A DNA stretch of 64,000 nt from positions 310,001-374,000 of the forward strand of contig NZ_WUEY01000001.1 of NCBI RefSeq assembly GCF_010668395.1, read 5' to 3'. The DNA is from Martinezella lusitana (GTDB lineage Bacteria; Pseudomonadota; Alphaproteobacteria; Rhizobiales; Rhizobiaceae). Shown here in pieces: positions 1-8,079 of this stretch; within the stretch, counting starts at the first letter, position 1; each line of letters starts with the position of its first letter. A model generated the notes under the pieces. That model did no database searches and had not been told where the DNA came from. It worked only from the letters and a program-made list of their open reading frames with translations. Made by a program: the position numbers and the translations under genes.

Positions 1-127
1 ATTCGAGCGAGTGCATCATCTTGTAGAGCGGCAGGTTGTCCTGCCCCTCGGCGTTCACAGCCCCCGGCACCAACATGCCGAGGGTGAGCGTAAGCGCAAG
101 GTGATGACGATGCTGTTTGCGCACCAT
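1..127 (-). CDS. motC: MotC, periplasmic motility protein (5' end only; gene runs off the window)
   Basis: Only the first 42 codons are present. They encode a basic N-terminus, a hydrophobic stretch and an Ala-rich cleavage region ending VNA near residue 26, which is a typical Sec signal peptide. In rhizobia the gene directly after motB is motC, a periplasmic protein that binds MotB and is needed for flagellar rotation. The ATG lies 3 nt after the motB stop codon, so the two are co-transcribed. The identification rests on the signal peptide plus position, because the diagnostic part of the protein is outside the window. Confidence 0.75.
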   Translation of the reverse strand, partial: MVRKQHRHHLALTLTLGMLVPGAVNAEGQDNLPLYKMMHSLE

Positions 128-130
128 GAA

Positions 131-1561
131 CTATCCCTGCTTGCCTTGGCCGGACTTGCCTTTGCCCGAAGCGGGCTTGGCGGGTGTCTGCGTGCCCGAA
201 GCCGCAGGATCCGTCGCTGCCTGGTTCGAAGGATTGGCGATGAGAATCTCGATGCGGCGATTGGCATCGTTGAAGGGATCGGCCGGCAATTTGAGGCGCC
301 GGTCCGCAAAGCCCGAAACCTGCACGATCCGCTTCTCATCCAGCCCGCCGCTGGTCAGCATGTAATAGGCGCTCTGCGCGCGATCGAGGGAGAGGCGCCA
401 GTTGTCGTTGCGGCCGTCGACCATATAGGGACGCCCGTCCGTGTGGCCGCGGACCAGGATCGATCCCTTGCGCTCGGCGAGCAGCTTGCCGATCTTTTCC
501 ATCGCCAGCACCATCTCGCGGCGCGGAACCGCCGAACCGATGTTGAACATCGGGTCGTTGCTCTGATCGGAGATCGTCACCAGCACTCCGCCTTCCGCCG
601 CGGTAACCTGCAGCCCCTCGGCCAGCTGACCGGCGACACCCTTGATCTCGGCCTGGATTGCCTGTTGCAGATCCTTGGCGTCCTGCTGCTCCGCCTTTGT
701 CGGCGTCGCGTCCTTGCTCTGCGGCAAAATGGCATTGTCCTCGGGCGTGGATGCATCGCTCTGCCCGGAGGCCTTGGCGACCTGCTGGGGCTGCGTCTGC
801 TTTCCCTGCGCCTTGCCGGTCGATTGCTGCTCGCTCACAGTCGGCTGCTGTTCCGGCGTCTGCGGCTGGTCGGCAGGCTGTCCCGTGTCGGCAGCCGTTG
901 CCTTCGACAAGGCGACGACTTCACCCTTGGGCGATTGATCCGACTTCGCGGACTGTTCCTCGTTCGCCTTCTTGGAGGCGCTGGAAACCTGAACCTGCTT
1001 GGTCCAGAAATCCGGGTCGAAAGGATCGCGATAGGCCTGACCGCCGTCTGCGCCCGTCGCCGGACCCGACTGCGCGGCGCCGCCCTCGCCCTTGGCGCTG
1101 ACGTTCGCTTGCTGGCCGACTTCCTGGGCGATTTCAGCCAGGACCGAATAGGGATTCTCGAAGAAATCGGCCTCGGAGTAGTTCGTCTGATCGCCCGACG
1201 TCGATGTCAGGTCTTCGCCGGTCTTGGCCGACTTGCCGTCATTCGGCTTGTCCTGCGGCTTGTCCGATTTCTGCTGGTTCTTTTCGCCCTGAGCCTGATC
1301 GACGGGCTTCTTGAGACCCTTCTCCGTCGGCTTTTCGTCAGCCAGCTTGATCGGGTTGAAATAGGATGCGACCGAGGCCTTCGTCTCCTCGTTGGCGGCA
1401 TTCACCAGCCACATGACAAGAAAGAAGGCCATCATGGCGGTCATGAAGTCGGCGTAGGCGATCTTCCATGCGCCGCCATGTCCGCCTTCATGATCGCCGC
1501 CGCCGTGGCGCTTGACGATGATGATCTCGTGCTTGCCGTGATTTTGATCGCCGTCGCTCAT
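131..1561 (-). CDS. motB: Flagellar motor stator protein MotB
   Basis: Stator subunit that anchors MotA to peptidoglycan and carries the proton path. The sequence has a short basic cytoplasmic N-terminus, one membrane segment (about residues 34-53) with the proton-binding Asp at residue 38 in YADFMTAMMAF, and a C-terminal OmpA-like peptidoglycan-binding domain (VRGHTDGRPYMVDGR, then RAQSAYYML). At 476 aa it is much longer than enterobacterial MotB (about 308 aa). The extra length is a Gln/Lys/Glu/Ala-rich low-complexity linker, roughly residues 70-290, between the plug region and the OmpA domain. The ATG overlaps the stop of the preceding gene (ATGA), and motC follows after 3 nt. Confidence 0.95.
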   Translation of the reverse strand: MSDGDQNHGKHEIIIVKRHGGGDHEGGHGGAWKIAYADFMTAMMAFFLVMWLVNAANEETKASVASYFNPIKLADEKPTEKGLKKPVDQAQGEKNQQKSDKPQDKPNDGKSAKTGEDLTSTSGDQTNYSEADFFENPYSVLAEIAQEVGQQANVSAKGEGGAAQSGPATGADGGQAYRDPFDPDFWTKQVQVSSASKKANEEQSAKSDQSPKGEVVALSKATAADTGQPADQPQTPEQQPTVSEQQSTGKAQGKQTQPQQVAKASGQSDASTPEDNAILPQSKDATPTKAEQQDAKDLQQAIQAEIKGVAGQLAEGLQVTAAEGGVLVTISDQSNDPMFNIGSAVPRREMVLAMEKIGKLLAERKGSILVRGHTDGRPYMVDGRNDNWRLSLDRAQSAYYMLTSGGLDEKRIVQVSGFADRRLKLPADPFNDANRRIEILIANPSNQAATDPAASGTQTPAKPASGKGKSGQGKQG

Positions 1562-2190
1562 TTCAGAATCTCTTTCAGACTAGCGGCCCAGGCCGACATC
1601 CGGGTCACGAGAACGCTCTCGCCGATCGTGACCGTGAGATCGACGTCCGGCGCTTTGACATGGCGCAACAGCGCGCCGTCATCGCCGAGATGCGTGTGAA
1701 GAGCCTCGAAGAGATGACGCGGGCCGCTGACGGAGATCGGACCCACGCTGCCGTCGAGGATTGCAGCCTTCACCAGATCGGCTAGCTCGGCGACGGCCTT
1801 GGTCGTCAGCGTCTCGGTCATCACCGGCGCGAGGATGGCCGCCGCTTCTACGCTGATCGCCTGCCCCAGCAAGGTGGCGATGCGCGTCATGTCAGCCGCG
1901 ATCTTCTCCGCCGCCTGTTCCTCGTAGCGTATCCGCAAGGCATCCGTTTCGGCACGAAACGATTCGGCCATGGCATCGAGTTCGGCCTGGTGTTTATGCG
2001 ACAATTCCTGCGTCGCCGCGTCGTGCCCTTCCGCATAGGCGGCCCGACGCTCGGCTTCGATATCGACGGGCGGTTCCGCCGGGCTTTCGAGAAAATCCGC
2101 CGGCTCCGCAAACGCCATGTCCTCGACCTGGGGCGGCGGGATCTGTTCGGCGCTGAAATCCTTGAGATATCGGGACAGTGTCAAGCTCAC
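1558..2190 (-). CDS. FliH-like flagellar protein, coupled to motB
   Basis: A 210-aa protein with an acidic, Pro-rich N-terminus, an Ala/Glu-rich coiled coil (about residues 45-100, including AAYAEGHDAATQEL, which resembles the helical part of FliH), and an alpha/beta C-terminus ending in a hydrophobic helix. FliH binds and restrains the export ATPase FliI. No other fliH candidate is seen in the window, although fliI is present. The GTG at 2190 is preferred: GGGGAG lies 8 nt upstream, and the in-frame upstream extension overlaps a region with no coding character. The stop overlaps the motB ATG (ATGA). In Sinorhizobium the gene in this position is an unnamed orf; the FliH assignment here rests on domain architecture and is an inference. 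Confidence 0.6.
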   Translation of the reverse strand: MSLTLSRYLKDFSAEQIPPPQVEDMAFAEPADFLESPAEPPVDIEAERRAAYAEGHDAATQELSHKHQAELDAMAESFRAETDALRIRYEEQAAEKIAADMTRIATLLGQAISVEAAAILAPVMTETLTTKAVAELADLVKAAILDGSVGPISVSGPRHLFEALHTHLGDDGALLRHVKAPDVDLTVTIGESVLVTRMSAWAASLKEILK

Positions 2191-2448
2191 GCGCGCATCT
2201 CCCCATTCGCGCCGCAGGGGCGCTGCAAGTCGATGCTGCCAAGGGGCCGATCCATTGCCATTCTCAAAACGTCGATCATCACGCTTCCGGTTTCCGTCCT
2301 CTGGCTGCGCCCTCCGGAAATGACTGATGTCACCGGCACATTGCGCAACCATGCCATTGCGAAGGACCGTAGGCAGTCAAACTTGTGCGAGGATGAATGC
2401 GGGCGGCCCGGCTCGATCGGACGTCGATCGAGCCGGGCCGCCGAATCC
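2191..2448. other. Intergenic region between flagellin flaD and the FliH-like gene
   Basis: It holds the strong flaD hairpin at 2402-2442 and the leader of the FliH-like/motB/motC operon, including the GGGGAG ribosome binding site at about 2199-2204. The late-flagellar motif found before the flagellin genes is not present here. Confidence 0.5.
2402..2442 (-). terminator. 18-bp perfect hairpin after flaD
   Basis: The arms at 2402-2419 and 2425-2442 are perfectly complementary, with a 5-nt loop. It starts 6 nt after the flaD stop codon, reading on the minus strand. There is no clean T-run after the stem, so it may end transcription weakly or protect the 3' end of the flagellin mRNA. Confidence 0.65.
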
Positions 2449-3432
2449 TTATTTCGACTGAAGGAGAATCAGCACCTTGTTCGCCATGCTGTTGGCGATC
2501 GACAATGCCTGGATACCCATCTGCTGCGCGGTCTGCAGGGCGTTTTGCCGTACGGACGCCTCTTCCATATTCGTATCGACGAGATCGCCGACGCTGCTCT
2601 TGATGGCGTCGCTGAGCTTGGAAATATAGTCCGATTGATCGTCGATGTTCGACTTCATCAGGCCCAACGTCGAATCCGCCGAAGTCGCCGACTTGAGCAG
2701 CGAGTTGGTGACATTGATCATGTCGGTCAGCTGGTCGTCCGTCGTGCTGCTCGATATGGCGATTTCCGTTCCGCCTGCCGGGGTCGTTCCCGTATCGGCC
2801 GCCAGGAGATAGTAGTTGCGGGCCGTGGTGCTGCCGCTGGTGCTCGAGCTGTCGAACGAGCTGGCATCCACATTCTTGGTCAGCAACCCGCGGCTTGGAT
2901 CCGCCGTGTCGATCATCAGCGTCTGGGAGCTGTCGTAGCCGATGGTCGTAAGGCTGACCTGCCCGCCCGCGCCTCGCGTGAAGTTGCTGATCACCGACTG
3001 CTGCGTGCTCGGATGCTGGCTGGTGTTGTAGAGCCAGTTCTCGCCGGAAAAGGAAGCCGACTGCGTGACCGATTGCAACTGATTCTTGAGCTGCTGGATA
3101 TCGGCGTTAACGGCATCCTTGTCGGTGCCCGGCTCCTTTGCCGATACCAGCTTCGACTGGATCTGGGTCAGAAGGCTGACGACGGTATCCATCGCGGTGG
3201 ATGCGGTGTCGACCTTGGACGAGCCGAGGCCGAGCGCGTCCGTGATCGTGGAAAGGCTGCTCTGGTCGGAGCGCATGGTGGTTGCCATCGACCAATAGGT
3301 CGGATCGTCACTCGCCGTCGCGATACGGAAGCCGGACGAGACCTGCTGCTGCACGACACCGAGATCTGTATTGATTCCGCGCAACACGGTCAGCGCCGCT
3401 GACGCGGCAGGATTCGTCGTCACATTGCTCAT
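2449..3432 (-). CDS. flaD: Flagellin, divergent fourth copy
   Basis: A 327-aa short rhizobial-type flagellin for the filament, exported through the flagellar type III system. The N-terminal D0/D1 helices (TNPAASAALTVLRGIN, VSSGFRIATASDDPTYW) and C-terminal helices (ALQTAQQMGIQALSIANS) are conserved, while the central D2/D3-like region is short and Ser/Thr-rich. It differs clearly from the other three copies: it begins MSNVTTNPAA rather than MTSI, and ends LLQSK. It is preceded by the shared flagellin promoter motif and followed by an 18-bp hairpin, so it is probably its own transcription unit. The letter in the gene name follows position and is tentative. Confidence 0.93.
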   Translation of the reverse strand: MSNVTTNPAASAALTVLRGINTDLGVVQQQVSSGFRIATASDDPTYWSMATTMRSDQSSLSTITDALGLGSSKVDTASTAMDTVVSLLTQIQSKLVSAKEPGTDKDAVNADIQQLKNQLQSVTQSASFSGENWLYNTSQHPSTQQSVISNFTRGAGGQVSLTTIGYDSSQTLMIDTADPSRGLLTKNVDASSFDSSSTSGSTTARNYYLLAADTGTTPAGGTEIAISSSTTDDQLTDMINVTNSLLKSATSADSTLGLMKSNIDDQSDYISKLSDAIKSSVGDLVDTNMEEASVRQNALQTAQQMGIQALSIANSMANKVLILLQSK

Positions 3433-3475
3433 CAGAAAATCCGTAGTTCCATTGGGACTGGCAAACCGGGTCTAT

Positions 3476-3501
3476 CCGGCAGCAACGATTGGCCTCATGC
3501 C
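3476..3501 (-). promoter_or_regulatory. Late-flagellar promoter motif upstream of flaD
   Basis: On the minus strand it reads GGCATGAGGC, then 12 nt, then CCGG. It lies about 63 nt before the start codon, and the same layout is found before the other flagellin genes and icpA. The role as a promoter or regulator site is an inference from this recurrence. Confidence 0.6.
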
Positions 3502-3687
3502 CACCAGCGGGGGGAACTCCCAGCGCGGCCCGTCGCTAAGGCAAGACCCGACGACCGCTCCAAAGAACGAAGGCCGGATCCTGCGCAAAGACTGCAAATC
3601 AATTACCGGCAACGTTAACAAAAGCTTATGCGCGACGACAAGAGAGAAATGCCGCCGCGCCATTTCAACGCAAGCTCCAGTCAAGGC

Positions 3688-4608
3688 TCACTTGAAGAGA
3701 GCGAGAACATTCTGGGCGCTGGTGTTGGCGATCTGCAGCGACTGGATCGCCAGCTGCTGCTGTGTCTGCAGGGCCGAAAGCCTGCTCGATTCCTCTTCCA
3801 TATCAGCGTCGACGAGCTTGCCGACACCGGAATCGATCGTATCGCTCAAGGTGGAGACGAAGCTGGTCTGCAGGTCGATGCGGGTGGAGAGCGAACCGAG
3901 CTGCGAGGCCGTGCTGGTCATCGCGTTAAGGGCGCCCTGAACGAGGTTCATCGCTTTGCCGATGTCTCCGCTCGTCATGTTGGTGATATCGAGGCTGAAG
4001 ACGGAGTAGGATTTGCCGCTGATATTCTGCGTGCTGCCGAGAATACCGGAATTGGTATCGATCGAGCCGCTGGGCTTGGCGCCGAACAGGACGTTGCCCT
4101 GCGACCCGGTGTCGAAGCTGTAGCTCGTGCTGTTGACGGCAACCGTGCCGTTGTTGTTGCGCACGAAAGAGGAGACCACGGATGCCGAGGCGCCGTTGGC
4201 CGCATACATCCAGTTCTGTCCGGAGAAGGATGCGGATTGGGCGATGCTCTCCAGCTGCTGCTGCAGCTGCGTGATTTCTTCCTGAACATCCGCCTTCGAC
4301 ACGCTGTTTTCGGTTGCAGCGACGAGCTTGTCCTTGATCTGCTGGACGACGGTGATGGCGTTGTCCATCGCGGTATAGGCGGTATCGACCTTGGCGGCGC
4401 CCAGGCCCAACGCGTCGGAGACCGCGGACAGCGCGCTGTTGTCGGAGCGCATGGTGGTGGCGATCGACCAATAGGCGGCGTTATCGGCGGCCTTGGCGAC
4501 CTTGTAGCCCGAGGAAACACGGCTTTGCGTATCCTGCAGGCTGGAGTTGATCGTGCGCAGGGTCTGGAGAGCGGACATCGCCGCGTCGTTGGTGAGGATG
4601 CTTGTCAT
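3688..4608 (-). CDS. flaC: Flagellin
   Basis: A 306-aa flagellin with conserved ends: MTSILTNDAAMSALQTLR at the N-terminus, and ALQTQQQLAIQSLQIANTS with a terminal Phe-Lys at the C-terminus. The start is set at the ATG at 4608, because it gives the family N-terminus MTSIL and has AAGGGG about 9 nt upstream; an in-frame ATG further up would add 21 non-homologous residues. The promoter motif at 4659-4684 and a perfect TTAA-N7-TTAA site at 4749-4763 lie upstream. It is separated from flaB by an inserted two-gene cassette on the other strand. Confidence 0.95.
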   Translation of the reverse strand: MTSILTNDAAMSALQTLRTINSSLQDTQSRVSSGYKVAKAADNAAYWSIATTMRSDNSALSAVSDALGLGAAKVDTAYTAMDNAITVVQQIKDKLVAATENSVSKADVQEEITQLQQQLESIAQSASFSGQNWMYAANGASASVVSSFVRNNNGTVAVNSTSYSFDTGSQGNVLFGAKPSGSIDTNSGILGSTQNISGKSYSVFSLDITNMTSGDIGKAMNLVQGALNAMTSTASQLGSLSTRIDLQTSFVSTLSDTIDSGVGKLVDADMEEESSRLSALQTQQQLAIQSLQIANTSAQNVLALFK

Positions 4609-4658
4609 GGAAGGGTGCCCCTTGTGGCTGAATTTGGAAGGGACATTCCGGTCTGCGG

Positions 4659-4684
4659 CCGGGAACGGCAATCAGCCTCATGCT
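4659..4684 (-). promoter_or_regulatory. Late-flagellar promoter motif upstream of flaC
   Basis: On the minus strand it reads AGCATGAGGC, 12 nt, CCGG, about 70 nt before the start codon. The stretch GCCGTT inside it resembles a sigma-28 -10 element, but rhizobia are thought to lack a classical FliA, so the polymerase form involved is unknown. Confidence 0.6.
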
Positions 4685-4748
4685 TGTTAACCGCCTGTTA
4701 GGAGAGGTTAACCAACCGTTGCGTTAGCCGCAACTGACAACAATACGG

Positions 4749-4763
4749 TTAATAAATGGTTAA
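4749..4763. promoter_or_regulatory. Perfect CtrA-type box TTAA-N7-TTAA
   Basis: TTAA, seven bases (TAAATGG), TTAA, followed by C. This is the full consensus of the alphaproteobacterial cell-cycle regulator CtrA. It lies between the divergent flaC and decarboxylase genes and could act on either. Several further GTTAA half-sites surround it (about 4685-4785). Binding is inferred from the consensus only. Confidence 0.45.
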
Positions 4764-5067
4764 CGCCGTCGGCGAAAGTTAACGAAATCATACGCTCCGC
4801 CGATCGGACCACCCGATTTCGCAAGCGCCGGTTCCGCTACCTTTCATTGAAGCCGAAGGGGCTTCATCCGCGCAGCGTGCGCGCATGGCCGGATTTCCGT
4901 CCAAACGTCGTCATTTGGCGTGCTTCACCGACGGCAAGTCAGCCTCGCGCCATCTTGAGCGTCGTAGCATAGCGGCGATCCGCCCAATGTCGGGCGGGAA
5001 GCGGCCGGCGCCTTCGCCGGGCGTTCCGACGACAGCGTCGCTACGCCCGGTCATGTACGAGGTTGAG

Positions 5068-6555
5068 ATGTTCAGTTTGCAGGACGCCGGGCGAGCGGCG
5101 GTTGATCGCCATGAGCGAACGAGCCTCGACCCCGACGACTGGCAGGCCCTGCGCAAGCAGGGTCACCAGATGCTTGACGACATGCTCGATCACCTCCAGA
5201 CGCTCGGCGCGAAGCCGGTCTGGCAACATGCGCCCTCTTCGGCCCGTGCCCTGTTCGATGCGCCCTTACCCATCGAGGCCAGCGACCTGGCGGATGTCCA
5301 TGCGATTTTTCGCGAGAATATTCTGCCCTATGGCAGCGGCAACATTCACCCCGGCTTCATGGGCTGGGTCCAAGGCGGCGGCACGGTCGCCGGCATGCTG
5401 GCCGAAATGCTGGCGGGTGGCCTGAACGCCAATCTCGGCGGACGCGACCACATGCCGATCGAAGTCGAGCGCCAGATCATCCGGTGGACGCGCCAGATCT
5501 TCTCCTTCCCGGAAACGGCGGGCGGCATATTCCTGACCGGCGCATCGCAGGCCAATTTCGTCGCGGTGCAGATCGCCCGATGCCGCAAGCTCGGCCGCGA
5601 CGTGCGCGCGGCCGGCCTGTCCGACGAATCCCGCCTCGTCGCCTACGCGTCGAGCGAAGTACATGGATGCGTTCCGCGCGCCTTCGAAATGTCCGGCATC
5701 GGCAGCGACCAGTTGCGGCGCATTCCGGTCAACGCGCTCGGGCAGATCGATATCGATGCGCTGCAGCAGGCGATCCTGCGCGACAGGCGGGAGGGCTTCC
5801 TGCCATTCCTCGTCATCGGCAGCGCGGGAACGGTCAACACCGGCGCCGTCGACGATCTCGCCGCCCTGCGGCATGTCGCCGATACCCATGGTCTTCATTT
5901 TCACGTCGACGGTGCGCTCGGCGCGCTCGGCGTCTTGAGCCCGGACCTGGCGCCCTTGTTCGCCGGGATCGACAGCTGCGATTCGCTCGCCTTCGATTTC
6001 CACAAATGGGGCCAGGTGCCCTACGATGCCGGCTTCCTGCTGGTGCGGGACAGCGAGTGGCAACGGCAAACCTTTGCTTCGGATGCCGCCTATCTCAGCC
6101 GCGCGGCCACCGGCCTTGCCGGCGGCGACTGGTGGCCCTGCGACTACGGCCCGGACCTGTCGCGCGGGTTCCGGGCGCTGAAGACCTGGTTCACCCTGAA
6201 GACCTACGGCGTCAAGGCATTGGGGGACGCCATGAGCGCCAACTGCATGCTGGCGCGCAAGCTGGCGCAACGAATCGAGCAGGAGCCGGCGCTGAAGCTG
6301 CTCGCGCCCGTTGCCCTCAATATCGTCTGCTTCGCCTATGTGGGAGCGGACGGCACGGCAGCACCATCCATCAACTCCCATATCGTCGAGCGCCTCCATG
6401 CCGAAGGCCGCGTCGCCCCGTCTCTCACCCATCTGAACGGACAGCCGGCCATCCGGGCCGCGATCGTGAACCATCGGACACGGCAGACGGATATCGACGC
6501 GCTCGTTCATAGCGTTTTGACAATCGGTTCCCGACAGGATTTCCCCCAATGCTGA
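5068..6555 (+). CDS. PLP-dependent decarboxylase (group II, aromatic/glutamate decarboxylase fold)
   Basis: A 495-aa enzyme predicted to remove CO2 from an amino acid using pyridoxal phosphate. Visible marks are HPGFMGW (94-100), the PLP-stacking His199 in SSEVHGC, GTVNTGA (254-260), the cofactor-pairing Asp281 in HVDGA, and the Schiff-base Lys313 in FHKWGQ. The substrate cannot be read from the sequence. The start is the ATG at 5068 (GAGG 5 nt upstream); longer in-frame starts add a non-homologous tail and lack a ribosome binding site. The stop overlaps the next gene (ATGCTGA), so the pair is translationally coupled. The location inside the flagellin cluster, on the opposite strand, is unexpected. 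Confidence 0.85.
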   Translation: MFSLQDAGRAAVDRHERTSLDPDDWQALRKQGHQMLDDMLDHLQTLGAKPVWQHAPSSARALFDAPLPIEASDLADVHAIFRENILPYGSGNIHPGFMGWVQGGGTVAGMLAEMLAGGLNANLGGRDHMPIEVERQIIRWTRQIFSFPETAGGIFLTGASQANFVAVQIARCRKLGRDVRAAGLSDESRLVAYASSEVHGCVPRAFEMSGIGSDQLRRIPVNALGQIDIDALQQAILRDRREGFLPFLVIGSAGTVNTGAVDDLAALRHVADTHGLHFHVDGALGALGVLSPDLAPLFAGIDSCDSLAFDFHKWGQVPYDAGFLLVRDSEWQRQTFASDAAYLSRAATGLAGGDWWPCDYGPDLSRGFRALKTWFTLKTYGVKALGDAMSANCMLARKLAQRIEQEPALKLLAPVALNIVCFAYVGADGTAAPSINSHIVERLHAEGRVAPSLTHLNGQPAIRAAIVNHRTRQTDIDALVHSVLTIGSRQDFPQC

Positions 6556-7811
6556 CGACCAAAGCACCAATCGCCGGTTCGGCTTCCCAGAACGTGCCGG
6601 ACCCCTCCCGAATTCTCGGCATGCAGAGAATCGTCTCGCTCGTCTATGCCGGCCATGACGTGACGCCGCTGTGGAACGAGCTCATGCAACGCGTAACGGC
6701 GGATCCGACCGACGCGGCCGCGCTTCTGGACATGGCGATCATCCTGCAAACGCTCGGCCGTAGCGACGAGGCCCGCCAGATCCTGAAGAATGCCGTGCAG
6801 CTGCGCCGCGACTTCTGCGTCGTCCATGGCAACGGCGCCGGACCGCGGCTGCTGGCCTTCGTCACGGAAGGCGATTTCATGGCCAATACGCCGCTGGATT
6901 TCCTGTTGGCGGGGAGCGACTGCGTGCTGTTGCTGCATTACGTCGGCCTGGAAACCACTGTTCTTGCCGATCTGCCGGACCATGACGTCGCCTTCATGGC
7001 GATCGGGGAATCGACCGAGAACGCTCCCCTCCTCGCGCATATGCAAGGGCTGCTTGCCGGATTCGACGGCGTGGTCATGAACCGCAATCCGGCATTGATC
7101 GCAGGGCTCACGCGCGACGGCGTGAGCGCGATGCTGGCCAACGAGCCGTCCATCCTGTCGCCCATCACCCATCGCGTGCCGCGCGCCGATCTTGCCGCTG
7201 TCGGCGCAGGCACCAGACAGCTCGAGCATTGCGCTCCGGGCCTTTCGTTCCCGCTCGTCGTTCGCCCCATCAGCACGCATGCGGGCAACGGGATGGAGCG
7301 CATCGCCGATCCGGCCGGACTGGCGGCATTTCTTGAGGCGCAGCCTGCCCACGAGCTCTATGTCGCGCCATTCATCGATTTTCGCGGCCCCGACGGCCTC
7401 TACAACAAGCAACGCGTCGTCTTCATCAACGGCAGGGCCTTCGCCAGCCATATGGCGCTCTCGGAACACTGGATCGTGCACTATCTGAGCGCCGGCATGG
7501 GACAGAGCGCCGAAAAACGCGCCGTCGAACAGGCGTGGATGGAAGATTTCGATCACGATTTCGCGGTTCGCCACAAGGAAAGCTTCGCAGCTCTCTGCCG
7601 CCATATCGGGCTCGATTATTTCGGCATCGATTGCGCCGAGCTTCCCGACGGCCGCCTGCTGGTATTCGAGCTCGACGTTGCGATGGTGGTCCACAATATG
7701 GACGATCCCATCGTCTATCCCTACAAGCAAGTCGCAATGCGCAAGCTGTTCGACGGTTTCGTCGATGCCATCCGCGACCGGGCCGGCGCCGAGCTCGCAA
7801 TTGCGTCCTAA
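6549..7811 (+). CDS. TPR / ATP-grasp-like protein
   Basis: A 420-aa protein. Residues about 40-85 form one or two TPR-like helical hairpins. A Rossmann-like middle part (about 90-220) precedes an ATP-grasp-like region with LVVRPISTHAGNGM (236-249, nucleotide-binding loop), YVAPFIDF (271-278), KQRVVFING (287-295), EHWIVHY (306-312), and the presumed metal ligands Asp361 and Glu374 in FGIDCAE and LLVFELD. ATP-grasp enzymes join a carboxylate to an amine, thiol or similar group through an acyl phosphate. With the decarboxylase it overlaps by 7 nt, this suggests making and then conjugating an amine, which is an inference. Its TAA stop lies within the end of a 108-bp repeat element. Confidence 0.75.
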   Translation: MLTTKAPIAGSASQNVPDPSRILGMQRIVSLVYAGHDVTPLWNELMQRVTADPTDAAALLDMAIILQTLGRSDEARQILKNAVQLRRDFCVVHGNGAGPRLLAFVTEGDFMANTPLDFLLAGSDCVLLLHYVGLETTVLADLPDHDVAFMAIGESTENAPLLAHMQGLLAGFDGVVMNRNPALIAGLTRDGVSAMLANEPSILSPITHRVPRADLAAVGAGTRQLEHCAPGLSFPLVVRPISTHAGNGMERIADPAGLAAFLEAQPAHELYVAPFIDFRGPDGLYNKQRVVFINGRAFASHMALSEHWIVHYLSAGMGQSAEKRAVEQAWMEDFDHDFAVRHKESFAALCRHIGLDYFGIDCAELPDGRLLVFELDVAMVVHNMDDPIVYPYKQVAMRKLFDGFVDAIRDRAGAELAIAS

Positions 7812-7915
7812 AGCATGTCGCGCAAAAGTGTGCAGCGGTTTTGCGATAACGACATGCGCAAAATGAAAGACCTGAAGCGCGAGAAGCGAATCCGAAGGAT
7901 CGCCCTGCGCTTTAG
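7808..7915 (+). repeat. 108-bp dispersed repeat with inverted ends, copy 1
   Basis: It starts CTAAAGC and ends GCTTTAG, a 7-bp perfect terminal inverted repeat. Inside are further complementary arms (GCATGTCG with CGACATGC; CGCAAAA with TTTTGCG), so the transcript can fold. A same-length, clearly related copy is at 44891-44998. It looks like a small non-autonomous palindromic element of the kind scattered in rhizobial genomes. Its left end overlaps the TAA stop (7809-7811) of the ATP-grasp gene. Confidence 0.75.
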
Positions 7916-8000
7916 AGCAACCCCAGGAAAAGCGCGCCGCGGTTTTCGTGCGGGATCGCGTGAGAACAAAGAGTTGAAGCGATCGCATATCGGATCAAAA

Positions 8001-8029
8001 GAAAACCGCGCCTTCCGGAGAAGGCGCGG
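8001..8029 (-). terminator. Rho-independent terminator of flaB
   Basis: Ten-bp stem, CCGCGCCTTC (8006-8015) with GAAGGCGCGG (8020-8029), 4-nt loop. On the minus strand it is followed by TTTTCTTTT. The position fits the end of the flaB transcript. Confidence 0.9.
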
Positions 8030-8079
8030 CGAAGTGTTGTCTCTTGCTATCGACCGGCGCGTTGCGCCGGTTCTTCCTA

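Larger units (their letters stand above)
4609..5067. other. Divergent intergenic region, flaC / decarboxylase
   Basis: This 459-bp gap contains the flaC promoter motif, the CtrA-type box and a cluster of GTTAA words up to about 4785. The part from 4800 to 5067 is open in the decarboxylase frame, but its residues do not resemble the enzyme family. It is therefore read as the 5' leader. Confidence 0.5.

Noticed and set aside
4885-5067. N-terminal extension of the decarboxylase to an ATG at 4885
   Set aside because: The extra 61 residues are Arg/Pro/Ser-rich, resemble no part of the family, and the ATG lacks a ribosome binding site.
5266-6570. A 434-codon open frame on the minus strand opposite the decarboxylase gene
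   Set aside because: It is the shadow of a GC-rich gene: no ribosome binding site, no family features, and the plus strand has clear catalytic motifs.
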